A DNA stretch of 5,675 nt from an uncultured Butyricicoccus sp. (GCA_900555465.1 USLE01000102.1:1-5675), one strand, 5' to 3'; counted from the first letter of the stretch, positions 1 to 5,584 are shown. Translations and numbers: made by a program. The notes: generated by a model not told the origin, from the sequence alone.

Positions 1-2
1 CC

Positions 3-215
3 ATCATGGTCGACGGCACGGGCATGTGCGGCGGCTGCCGCCTGACGGTCGGCGGCGAGACCAAGTTCGCCTGCGTCGACGGCCCGGACTTCGACGGCCA
101 CCTCGTCGACTTCGACAGCGCCATGCGCCGCGGCGCCATGTACAAGGCGCAGGAAAAGGACGCAGTCGCGCGCCGCGAGGAGCACTGCAACCTGTTCAAG
201 ATGGAGGTCAAGTAA
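3..215 (+). CDS. nfnA: NfnA (NADH-dependent ferredoxin:NADP+ oxidoreductase, small subunit), C-terminal end only
   Basis: This is the 3' end of a gene that begins before the window; the reading frame is open to the left edge and ends in TAA. The 70 visible codons hold a VDGTGMCGGC motif and a downstream FACVDGPDFDGH motif, the C-terminal signature of the dihydroorotate-dehydrogenase electron-transfer (PyrK-like) family member that pairs with GltA-type proteins. Cysteine codons start at 27, 36 and 72 and probably bind a [2Fe-2S] cluster. In studied NfnA proteins an aspartate is the fourth ligand, and the Asp of VDGTG is a candidate here. The known role is a cytoplasmic subunit carrying FAD and NAD(H), working with NfnB to couple ferredoxin, NADH and NADP+. 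nfnB starts one base after the stop, so the two are surely cotranscribed and probably translationally coupled. The older names for this family are sulfide dehydrogenase subunit SudB and 'ferredoxin-NADP reductase subunit alpha'. The FAD and NAD domains lie outside the window. Confidence 0.9.
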   Translation: MMVDGTGMCGGCRLTVGGETKFACVDGPDFDGHLVDFDSAMRRGAMYKAQEKDAVARREEHCNLFKMEVK

Positions 216-216
216 C

Positions 217-1608
217 ATGCCGAATATGAATCCGAACAAGATGCCCATGCCTGAACAGGCCCCGGACGTCCGCAACAAAAATTTCGATGAAGTAACGCTC
301 GGCTACACGCCGGAAATGGCGGTCGAGGAAGCGCAGCGCTGCTTAAACTGCAAGAACAAGCCCTGCATCTCGGGCTGCCCGGTTCAGGTCAAGATCCCGG
401 AGTTCATCGCGCTGGTTGCCGAGGGCAAGTTCCTCGAGGCCGCGGCGAAGATCAAGGAGACCTCCGCGCTGCCGGCTGTCTGCGGCCGTGTATGCCCGCA
501 GGAGACCCAGTGCGAGCAGAAGTGCGTGCGCGGCATCAAGGGCGAACCGGTGGCGATCGGCCGTCTGGAGCGCTTTGTCGCGGACTACGCGCGCGAGCAC
601 GGCGAGGAGAAGGCTGCAAAGCCCGCTTCCAACGGCCACAAGTGCGCGATCGTGGGCGCCGGCCCTGCCGGCCTGACCTGCGCGGGCGACCTGGCGCGCA
701 TGGGCTACGAGGTAACCGTATTCGAGGCGCTGCACACCGCGGGCGGCGTGCTGATGTACGGCATCCCGGAGTTCCGTCTGCCCAAGGCCATCGTGCAGAA
801 GGAGATCGATACGCTCAAGGACCTCGGCGTTGAATTTGTGCTCAACTTTGTCGTCGGCCGCTCGGAGACCATTGACGAGCTGTTTGCGGACGGCTACGAG
901 GCGATCTTTGTCGGCTCGGGCGCCGGCCTGCCGACCTTCATGGGCGTACCCGGCGAGAACGCCAACGGCGTATACTCTGCCAACGAGTACCTGACCCGCA
1001 TCAACCTGATGAAGGCATACAAGGACGACTCCTCCACCCCGATCTTCCACGCGCACAAGGTCGCGGTCGTCGGCGGCGGCAACGTTGCGATGGACGCGGC
1101 GCGCTGCGCCAAGCGTATGGGTGCGGAAGAGGTCTACATCGTCTACCGCCGCTCGGAGAAGGAGCTGCCCGCCCGTCTCGAGGAGATCCACCACGCCAAG
1201 GAAGAGGGCATCATCTTCAAGTTCCTGACCGCGCCGCTCGAGGTGCTCAGCGACGAGAACTACAACGTCACCGGCCTCAAGTGCCAGCAGATGGAGCTCG
1301 GCGAGCCTGACGAGTCCGGCCGCCGCCGTCCGGTACCGGTCGAGGGCAGCGAGTTCACCATCGATCTGGACTGCGTGATCGCGGCGATCGGCACCAGCCC
1401 CAACCCGCTGATCCGCCACACCACCCCGGGTCTGGACACCAACCGCAAGGGCTGCATCATCGCAGACGACGAGCACGGCATCACGTCCAAGGACGGCGTG
1501 TTCGCCGGCGGCGACGCTGTGACCGGCGCGGCTACCGTCATCCTCGCGATGGGCGCGGGCAAGCGCGCTGCCGCAGCGATGGATGAGTACATCAGGAACA
1601 AGCAGTAA
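217..1608 (+). CDS. nfnB: NfnB / GltA-type NADPH-binding flavoprotein, large subunit of NADH-dependent reduced ferredoxin:NADP+ oxidoreductase
   Basis: This 463-residue cytoplasmic protein is full length for the family. The N-terminal iron-sulfur domain has Cys at 42, 45, 50 and 54 and at 89, 93, 99 and 103, enough for two [4Fe-4S] clusters; relatives use one non-Cys ligand, so I do not assign each Cys. An FAD-binding Rossmann motif GAGPAG lies at 147-152. An NADPH-binding motif GGGNVAMDAARCAKR lies at 286-300, followed by the YRR motif at 310-312 typical of this family. The C-terminal GVFAGGDAVTGAATVILAMGAGK (427-449) completes the FAD site. The start is fixed by GGAGG at 203-207, nine bases upstream and inside the end of nfnA. 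With NfnA it is expected to carry out flavin-based electron bifurcation: two reduced ferredoxins plus NADH reduce two NADP+. Many databases call such genes 'glutamate synthase small subunit, homotetrameric'. The adjacent nfnA makes NfnB the better name, because no large glutamate synthase subunit is visible. Transcription ends at the hairpin at 1627-1660. Confidence 0.93.
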   Translation: MPNMNPNKMPMPEQAPDVRNKNFDEVTLGYTPEMAVEEAQRCLNCKNKPCISGCPVQVKIPEFIALVAEGKFLEAAAKIKETSALPAVCGRVCPQETQCEQKCVRGIKGEPVAIGRLERFVADYAREHGEEKAAKPASNGHKCAIVGAGPAGLTCAGDLARMGYEVTVFEALHTAGGVLMYGIPEFRLPKAIVQKEIDTLKDLGVEFVLNFVVGRSETIDELFADGYEAIFVGSGAGLPTFMGVPGENANGVYSANEYLTRINLMKAYKDDSSTPIFHAHKVAVVGGGNVAMDAARCAKRMGAEEVYIVYRRSEKELPARLEEIHHAKEEGIIFKFLTAPLEVLSDENYNVTGLKCQQMELGEPDESGRRRPVPVEGSEFTIDLDCVIAAIGTSPNPLIRHTTPGLDTNRKGCIIADDEHGITSKDGVFAGGDAVTGAATVILAMGAGKRAAAAMDEYIRNKQ

Positions 1609-1626
1609 GGTTTCCCCTTACACAGC

Positions 1627-1660
1627 AAAGGACCTGCCGTGCGGCAGGTCCTTTTGTTAT
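1627..1660 (+). terminator. Rho-independent terminator of the nfnAB operon
   Basis: A perfect 12-bp stem (AAAGGACCTGCC at 1627-1638 pairing with 1643-1654) closes a 4-base GTGC loop and is followed by a T-rich tail. It lies 18 bases after the nfnB stop codon. On the minus strand the stem runs directly into a mixed sequence after its own three T residues, so it would be a poorer terminator for the convergent gene that ends at 1667. Confidence 0.9.
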
Positions 1661-1666
1661 ACTTTC

Positions 1667-2839
1667 TTATTGCGCGGTATCCAGTTCCCCGATGACGGCG
1701 ACGTCCGCATGCAGGTCTGCGGCAGTGACCGCCGTGGTCAGCTCCTGGGATGTGATCCGCCCGCTGCGCACGGTCTGCGTCAGCGTGCTTTGCGCCGGGA
1801 TTTCCCATGCCGCGCCGCCCGACCGGGCCAGCGCCCAAATCTGCCCCTGATACATCAGCGGCAGGCCGTCGAGTGTAAAGGTCCAGCTGCTCCCGGACTG
1901 CCCGATCTCCTCCACCAGCGCGACCGGCACTACGCCGTAGCCATACAGCATCGCTGTGCGCTCTGCTTCGGCCTGCTCCGCTGCATCCCTGCGATATACC
2001 TGGGTATACGATCCGGCTGTCGGGGATTCCATCGTCAGCGTTCCCTCGGAAACCGCTGTTCCGTCCGCACGGCCCACCGTGGTATAATCCTCGGTGCGCA
2101 CGGTCAGCTGATAGCCGTCCGCTCCATCCGCCTTGGCTGCCATGCCGCCGCGCACGGAAAAGCTGTCCAGCTCTGCCATCCCCGCAACCTCCGCACGGTA
2201 CTGCGCATAGGTTTCAAACAGCGCCTGACAGGGCTGCGCGGCCTCCGCATCCACCGCGCCCGCCTGCACCAGCCGGTCGAGCAGCGTGCCCGCCGCGCCC
2301 TTGGGCGCGACGGACAGCGCGGTATAGCTCGCCGCAGCCACATCGTCGCGCAAAAAGTCCTGCGTGTCGATCACAGCCGGGTCATATACGCCATAGTCCT
2401 GCGCCGCCGTGGCCGCCTGCGCATAGGTAAAGTCGCCCGCTGCCTCGGTATAGCCGAGCGCACGCAGCAGGAACGCCGCGTACATCTGCGCGGAGCAGGC
2501 GCCTTCCGGCTCGAAGGCCGTCGCCGTCGTGCCGGTGGTCAGACCATTCTCATACAGGTACTGCACATAGGGCTGCTCCCAGCCTTGCAGATCGGTAAAC
2601 GGTGCGCTGTACTCCAGCTGCTGCGCCTCCTCCTCCGCGCCCAGCAGGCGCACCAGCATGACAGCCGCCTCTGCGCGGCTCGGCGCGCGGTCCAGCTCGT
2701 AGCCCTGCTCCGTGCCGCGGAACAGGCCGAGCTCGCTCAAATGGTCTGCGCTTGCGGTAAAATCCGCAGCCAGCGCGGATACGGTGAGCGCGCCGGCGAG
2801 CACTGCAGCCGCGCAGGCCATGCGAATATATTTTTTCAT
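1667..2839 (-). CDS. Secreted SLH-domain protein (SLH paralog 1)
   Basis: A 390-residue predicted exported protein. Residues 1-25 form a signal peptide: basic start MKKYIR, hydrophobic core, and a cleavable ALA-A end near 24/25. Residues 33-67 form a shortened SLH repeat ending in PSRAEA and MLVRLLG. Residues 80-130 form a full SLH repeat (FTDL..W..PYVQYLYENGLTTG...FEPE...MY..FLLRALGY). Residues 148-177 resemble a degenerate third repeat (YGVYD...FLRDDVAAASYTAL). SLH repeats normally hold proteins on secondary cell-wall polymer, so the protein is probably surface-bound. Residues 220-390 look like alternating beta strands and I cannot assign a function; a LolA/LppX-like or DUF6612-like fold is a guess. 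The start is supported by GGGAGG at 2849-2854, nine bases upstream, and a good promoter at 2873-2901. The same frame stays open far upstream opposite ldh, but that part is not coding. Paralog of the gene at 3982-5352. Confidence 0.88.
   Translation of the reverse strand: MKKYIRMACAAAVLAGALTVSALAADFTASADHLSELGLFRGTEQGYELDRAPSRAEAAVMLVRLLGAEEEAQQLEYSAPFTDLQGWEQPYVQYLYENGLTTGTTATAFEPEGACSAQMYAAFLLRALGYTEAAGDFTYAQAATAAQDYGVYDPAVIDTQDFLRDDVAAASYTALSVAPKGAAGTLLDRLVQAGAVDAEAAQPCQALFETYAQYRAEVAGMAELDSFSVRGGMAAKADGADGYQLTVRTEDYTTVGRADGTAVSEGTLTMESPTAGSYTQVYRRDAAEQAEAERTAMLYGYGVVPVALVEEIGQSGSSWTFTLDGLPLMYQGQIWALARSGGAAWEIPAQSTLTQTVRSGRITSQELTTAVTAADLHADVAVIGELDTAQ
2450..2749 (-). repeat. Copy 1 of a diverged 300-bp coding duplication (SLH region)
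   Basis: Codons 31-130 of the first SLH protein align without gaps to codons 31-130 of the second (4963-5262). By hand count 77 of 100 residues are identical, and long nucleotide stretches match as well. This is an ancient duplication rather than a recent exact repeat. Confidence 0.85.
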
Positions 2840-2872
2840 GTCGCTGATCCTCCCATCATCCAATGTTCTTTC

Positions 2873-2901
2873 ATTATAGCATGGAACCGCGAGTTTTCCA
2901 A
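2873..2901 (-). promoter_or_regulatory. Sigma-A-type promoter for SLH paralog 1
   Basis: Read on the minus strand, a TTGGAA -35 box (bases 2896-2901, 4 of 6 matches to TTGACA) is followed after exactly 17 bases by a perfect TATAAT -10 box (bases 2873-2878). Transcription should start near 2866, giving a leader of about 27 bases that contains the GGGAGG ribosome binding site at 2849-2854. Confidence 0.8.
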
Positions 2902-2927
2902 CCGCAAACGGGCATACTAGAGGCGGA

Positions 2928-2934
2928 AAGGAAG
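2928..2934 (+). promoter_or_regulatory. Ribosome binding site of ldh, wide spacing
   Basis: AAGGAAG is the only purine-rich match to the 16S rRNA tail before ldh. From AAGGA to the ATG at 2945 there are 12 bases, wider than usual. The next in-frame ATG (2954) is still further away, so the first ATG is preferred. Confidence 0.6.
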
Positions 2935-2944
2935 TGCTCCCAAT

Positions 2945-3889
2945 ATGACCAATATGCAGAAATGCGGCCTGGTCGGCGTCGGCTTTGTCGGCGCGACCTG
3001 CGCCTATACGCTCGCGGTGTCCGGCCTGTTTTCCGAGATGGTGCTGGTGGACATGAACCGCAAAAAGGCCGAAAGCGAGGCTGCGGACATCAACCACGGC
3101 GTATCCTTCGCCAAGCCCTGCCATGTACACGCAGGCGATTACGCCGACCTTGCCGGCTGCGGCCTGATCATCATCGCCGCGGGCGCGAACCAGAAGCCGG
3201 GCGAGACCCGCACCGAGCTGCTCGGCCGCAACCGCGTCATTCTGTCCTCGATCATCGAGCAGATCATGCAGGTCGACCGCGACGCGGTGCTCCTGATCGT
3301 CTCCAACCCGGTCGACGTGCTCACCTGCATGGCGCACAAGCTGTCCGGCCTGCCCGCGGGCCGCGTAATCGGCTCGGGCACGGTGCTCGACACAGCCCGC
3401 CTCAAATACCTGCTCGGGCAGCGGCTGGGCGTGGACAGCCGCAACGTGCACGCCTTCATCATCGGCGAGCACGGCGACAGCGAGCTCGCGGTCTGGTCGA
3501 GCGCAAACATCTCGGGCGTGGATCTGGACGATTACTGCCGCATCACGGGCATCGTGCAGCCCGCCGCCGTGCTGCACGAGATCTACGAAAATGTGCGCGA
3601 TGCCGCTTACTCGATCATCGAGGGCAAGGGCGCGACGTATTACGGCATCGGCATGGCCGTGCGCCGCATCGTGGAGGCCATCGTGCGCGACGAGCACTCG
3701 GTGCTGCCGGTATCCTCCATGATTTCCGGGCATTACGGGGTCGAGGGCATCTGCCTCGGCCTGCCGTCCATCGTCGGGCGCGGCGGCGCGGAGGCGGTGC
3801 TGGATATCCCGCTCTCGCAGGAGGAACTCGCCCGCCTGCAAAGCTCCGCGCGCAAGATGCAGGAGCTGATCGACGAGGTCGGCGGTTAA
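2945..3889 (+). CDS. ldh: L-lactate dehydrogenase (NAD-dependent)
   Basis: A 314-residue cytoplasmic enzyme, the usual length, that reduces pyruvate to L-lactate and so regenerates NAD+ during fermentation. The NAD-binding motif GVGFVG is at 11-16 and Asp36 ends the second strand (LVD), which fits NAD rather than NADP. The mobile active-site loop reads NQKPGETR (82-89). Gln83 is the residue that favours lactate over malate, and Arg89 matches catalytic Arg109 of the standard numbering. Asn121 (SNPVD), Asp149 and Arg152 (DTAR) and catalytic His176 (GEHGDSE) are all present. For fructose-1,6-bisphosphate activation, His169 matches His188, but the usual Arg173 is Lys154. A related L-2-hydroxyisocaproate dehydrogenase cannot be fully excluded. 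It is divergent from SLH paralog 1, with 105 bases between the starts. It ends at a bidirectional terminator. I found no convincing promoter of its own; CATACT at 2913-2918 is a weak -10 candidate with no matching -35. Confidence 0.93.
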   Translation: MTNMQKCGLVGVGFVGATCAYTLAVSGLFSEMVLVDMNRKKAESEAADINHGVSFAKPCHVHAGDYADLAGCGLIIIAAGANQKPGETRTELLGRNRVILSSIIEQIMQVDRDAVLLIVSNPVDVLTCMAHKLSGLPAGRVIGSGTVLDTARLKYLLGQRLGVDSRNVHAFIIGEHGDSELAVWSSANISGVDLDDYCRITGIVQPAAVLHEIYENVRDAAYSIIEGKGATYYGIGMAVRRIVEAIVRDEHSVLPVSSMISGHYGVEGICLGLPSIVGRGGAEAVLDIPLSQEELARLQSSARKMQELIDEVGG

Positions 3890-3918
3890 GTGCCGGTTTT
3901 CCCCCTCCCCTGTTGCGC

Positions 3919-3953
3919 AAAAAAGCCGCCCCGCAGGGGGCGGCTTTGGTTTT
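3919..3953. terminator. Bidirectional rho-independent terminator between ldh and SLH paralog 2
   Basis: An 11-bp GC-rich stem (AAAGCCGCCCC at 3922-3932 pairing with 3937-3947) closes a 4-base GCAG loop. On the plus strand it is followed by GGTTTTG. On the minus strand the six A residues at 3919-3924 become a run of six T, so the signal is stronger for the minus-strand gene. It sits between two convergent stop codons (3889 and 3982) and serves both genes. Confidence 0.9.
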
Positions 3954-3981
3954 GCCGTTTGGTTTGTCAGGCTGTCATGTC

Positions 3982-5352
3982 TCAGGCTGCTGCATCCGCG
4001 CCGCCGATGAGATCGGTATAGCTGTCCAGATCGTCCGGGATATCGACCGTGACGCGGTCGCCGGTGGCGTTGACCGTGCAGTCCATCGTCATATCCATCG
4101 TCATGGCTACGCCGTCGACCGTCATCGTGATCTGCATATCAATATCCATCGAGCGGATCGTGCCGTTCGAAATGGTGACGCTCGAGGTCACATCGCCGAT
4201 CTGGACGTCAACACCTGCGGTGTCCGCATCCATGCCCATCTCACCCAGCACGTCATTAACCAGACCGCTCATGCCTGCGCCCGAGTAGGTCACGGTCATC
4301 GTGCTGCCGGAAACGTCGATCGAATCGATCAGGCAGATCGGTTCGCTGTTCTGCATCTGATCCAGACCGCTTACCTGTGCCATCGCGTCCTCAAAGGACA
4401 TATCCATCTTGACCTTCTGGTCGCCCAGATTCATGTAGTATACGCCGTCCGTGTAGTAGTAGGCGACATCCTGACTGACCGAGGTCTCTGCCCCGGCCTC
4501 GACCAGCGCCTCGTCGATCTGCATATCCATCTTGCCGGTCATGGAGATTCTGGACTGGTCCATGTTCTCCAGATCCATGTCCATCTTCATGTCCATCGGC
4601 ATGGACAGGCTCATCACCTGCTGGTCCGCAACCGTCACATTGGCGCTGACATCCGCAGAGATATCCATCTTGGTCTCTTCGTTCATCGCAGCGGTCGCTG
4701 CAACGTAGGCATCATAGTTGTCGAAGAAGGCCAGCATGTCGTCCGCCGCAGAAGCTGCGACTGCGCCGTCCTCCACGAGCTTCTCGAGCAGCTTAGTGTC
4801 CGCATCGTCCTTGACCGCCGTGTTCAGCGCGGTCAGGCTCATCGCCGCGACATGGTCGCGCAGGAAATTCGTCTCATTGCAGTTGGCGTAATCCACCAGG
4901 CCGATGGACTTGCCGAAGTCGACCGCACCGGTGTAGGTGAAGTCGCCGCCCGCCGCATCGCTGTAGCCCAGCGCACGGAGCAGGAAGGTGGTGTACATCT
5001 GCGCGGAGCAGGTGTCCTCCGGCTCGAAGGTCGTCGCGGTCGCGCCGGTGGTCAGGCCGTTATCATACAGGTACTGCACATAGGGCTTCTGCCAGTCGTC
5101 CAGATCGGTGAACGGCGCGGAATAGTCCAGCTCCTCCGCCTCTGCCTCTGCCCCCAGCAGACGCACGAGCATGGTCGCCGCCTCTGCGCGGGTCGGCGCG
5201 CGGTCCAGCTGGTAGCCGTTTCCGGTTCCCTGGAACAGCCCGAGATCGCTCAGGCGGTCGGCGCAGTTATCATAGCTGGCCGCCCCCGCGGTCATTGCAA
5301 GGCTCGCCACCGCGAGAACGCCGGCAAGCACCATTCTCAGTTTTCTTTTCAT
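3982..5352 (-). CDS. Secreted SLH-domain protein with Met/Asp-rich C-terminal domain (SLH paralog 2)
   Basis: A 456-residue predicted exported protein. The signal peptide covers about residues 1-25 (MKRKLR, hydrophobic core, AGAA end). Residues 31-67 form a shortened SLH repeat with an intact PTRAEA motif, and residues 80-130 a full SLH repeat in which the usual TRAE is replaced by CSAQ. A degenerate third repeat covers about 137-176. Residues 225-440 are strand-rich with alternating Met and Asp (for example MPMDMKMDMD at 251-260). By hand count this region has 28 Met in residues 221-430, against 5 in the matching part of the paralog. The likely location is the cell wall, with the C-terminal domain facing outward. 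That domain resembles the LolA/LppX or DUF6612 type in general pattern only; its function is unknown. The start is fixed by a perfect AAGGAGG (5360-5366) seven bases upstream, and a promoter lies at 5401-5429. The gene shares the 5353-5629 spacer with a divergent secreted-protein gene. Confidence 0.9.
   Translation of the reverse strand: MKRKLRMVLAGVLAVASLAMTAGAASYDNCADRLSDLGLFQGTGNGYQLDRAPTRAEAATMLVRLLGAEAEAEELDYSAPFTDLDDWQKPYVQYLYDNGLTTGATATTFEPEDTCSAQMYTTFLLRALGYSDAAGGDFTYTGAVDFGKSIGLVDYANCNETNFLRDHVAAMSLTALNTAVKDDADTKLLEKLVEDGAVAASAADDMLAFFDNYDAYVAATAAMNEETKMDISADVSANVTVADQQVMSLSMPMDMKMDMDLENMDQSRISMTGKMDMQIDEALVEAGAETSVSQDVAYYYTDGVYYMNLGDQKVKMDMSFEDAMAQVSGLDQMQNSEPICLIDSIDVSGSTMTVTYSGAGMSGLVNDVLGEMGMDADTAGVDVQIGDVTSSVTISNGTIRSMDIDMQITMTVDGVAMTMDMTMDCTVNATGDRVTVDIPDDLDSYTDLIGGADAAA
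4963..5262 (-). repeat. Copy 2 of a diverged 300-bp coding duplication (SLH region)
   Basis: This is the partner of 2450-2749 and covers codons 31-130 of SLH paralog 2. The two copies have the same orientation, about 2.5 kb apart, with ldh and the unrelated C-terminal coding part between them. Confidence 0.85.
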
Positions 5353-5376
5353 CCTAAAACCTCCTTTTGCGGTAAA

Positions 5377-5392
5377 AGCAGAGTGCTCTGCT
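5377..5392 (-). promoter_or_regulatory. Perfect inverted repeat at the predicted 5' end of the SLH paralog 2 mRNA
   Basis: The arms AGCAGAG (5377-5383) and CTCTGCT (5386-5392) are exact reverse complements around a TG centre. As RNA this would fold as a 6-bp stem with a 4-base loop. The promoter at 5401-5429 predicts a start near 5394, so the hairpin would stand almost at the 5' end of the message, upstream of the ribosome binding site at 5360-5366. It may protect the mRNA or be an operator; both are inference. Confidence 0.55.
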
Positions 5393-5400
5393 ATGAGTAC

Positions 5401-5429
5401 ATCTTAACACGGTACCTGAACAATGTAAA
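5401..5429 (-). promoter_or_regulatory. Proximal promoter of SLH paralog 2
   Basis: Read on the minus strand, TTTACA (bases 5424-5429, 5 of 6 matches) is followed after 17 bases by TAAGAT (bases 5401-5406, 4 of 6). The expected start is near 5394, leaving a leader of about 41 bases with AAGGAGG at 5360-5366. Confidence 0.7.
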
Positions 5430-5434
5430 CAATT

Positions 5435-5455
5435 TTTCTCACCGCAGGTGAGAAA
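5435..5455. promoter_or_regulatory. Perfect 9-bp-arm inverted repeat, operator or plus-strand terminator-like hairpin
   Basis: TTTCTCACC (5435-5443) and GGTGAGAAA (5447-5455) are exact reverse complements around GCA. It lies five bases upstream of the -35 box of the minus-strand promoter at 5401-5429, a position fitting a dimeric regulator. On the plus strand five T residues follow (5456-5460), so it also looks like a small terminator, although no plus-strand gene ends here. Confidence 0.6.
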
Positions 5456-5496
5456 TTTTTCGCGTGTCTGTCCATTGTCCCGCACCGCATTTCCTG

Positions 5497-5525
5497 TTGA
5501 CAGCCTCTCGGGCCAGTGTTATATT
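5497..5525 (+). promoter_or_regulatory. Upstream promoter of the plus-strand secreted-protein gene
   Basis: A perfect TTGACA (5497-5502), a 17-base spacer and TATATT (5520-5525, 5 of 6) are preceded by TG at 5517-5518, giving an extended -10 (TGTTATATT). The start should be near 5532, about 100 bases before the gene. Confidence 0.75.
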
Positions 5526-5533
5526 GTGTATAT

Positions 5534-5562
5534 ATTATATTTACAATTTTCTTTGTTGACAA
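5534..5562 (-). promoter_or_regulatory. Possible distal minus-strand promoter for SLH paralog 2
   Basis: On the minus strand, TTGTCA (bases 5557-5562, 5 of 6) is followed after 17 bases by a perfect TATAAT (bases 5534-5539). It overlaps the -35 box of the plus-strand promoter at 5556-5584. Its transcript would start near 5527 and run through the inverted repeat at 5435-5455. The region is A/T-rich, so a chance match is possible. Confidence 0.45.
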
Positions 5563-5584
5563 ACCAAACCCTCTACTGTATTAT
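5556..5584 (+). promoter_or_regulatory. Downstream promoter of the plus-strand secreted-protein gene
   Basis: A perfect TTGACA (5556-5561), a 17-base spacer and TATTAT (5579-5584, 5 of 6). The start should be near 5591, giving a leader of about 39 bases to the ATG at 5630. It repeats the layout of the promoter 59 bases upstream. Confidence 0.8.

Noticed and set aside
343..1476. A 377-codon minus-strand open frame opposite nfnB
   Set aside because: It is antisense to a gene with clear FAD, NADPH and iron-sulfur motifs, and its Ala/Arg/Leu/Asp-rich product resembles no family I know.
1583..2920. A 445-codon plus-strand open frame opposite SLH paralog 1
   Set aside because: It passes through the nfnAB terminator and is antisense to a gene whose paralog confirms the minus strand as coding.
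2840..3841. Extension of the SLH paralog 1 reading frame upstream on the minus strand, to about 724 residues, opposite ldh
   Set aside because: The extra part is antisense to a well-conserved enzyme. The true start at 2839 has a signal peptide, a ribosome binding site and a near-consensus promoter. Open antisense frames are common in GC-rich coding DNA.
4049..4660. Repetitive-looking plus-strand sequence with many GTCCAT and ATCGTCAT-like units, resembling short tandem repeats
   Set aside because: The pattern is the reverse complement of Met-Asp codons in the C-terminal domain of SLH paralog 2. Unit spacing is irregular, so it is coding bias and not a separate repeat array or CRISPR.
5401..5450. 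Possible Rex-type redox operator (TTAACA ... GAACAA) near the SLH paralog 2 promoter
   Set aside because: The two halves do not form the inverted TTGTTAA/TTAACAA arrangement and the spacing is wrong. It overlaps ordinary promoter boxes.
2863..5451. An 862-codon plus-strand open frame crossing ldh in another frame and antisense to SLH paralog 2
   Set aside because: Its protein is Arg/His/Gly-rich low-complexity sequence with no recognisable motif, it crosses a strong bidirectional terminator, and it has no sensible start. It is a shadow of the two real genes.
5423..5552. Shared short words such as ACAATTTT at both ends of the spacer, as possible direct repeats or an attachment site
   Set aside because: The matches are short, A/T-rich and imperfect, with no integrase, tRNA or insertion-sequence remains nearby.
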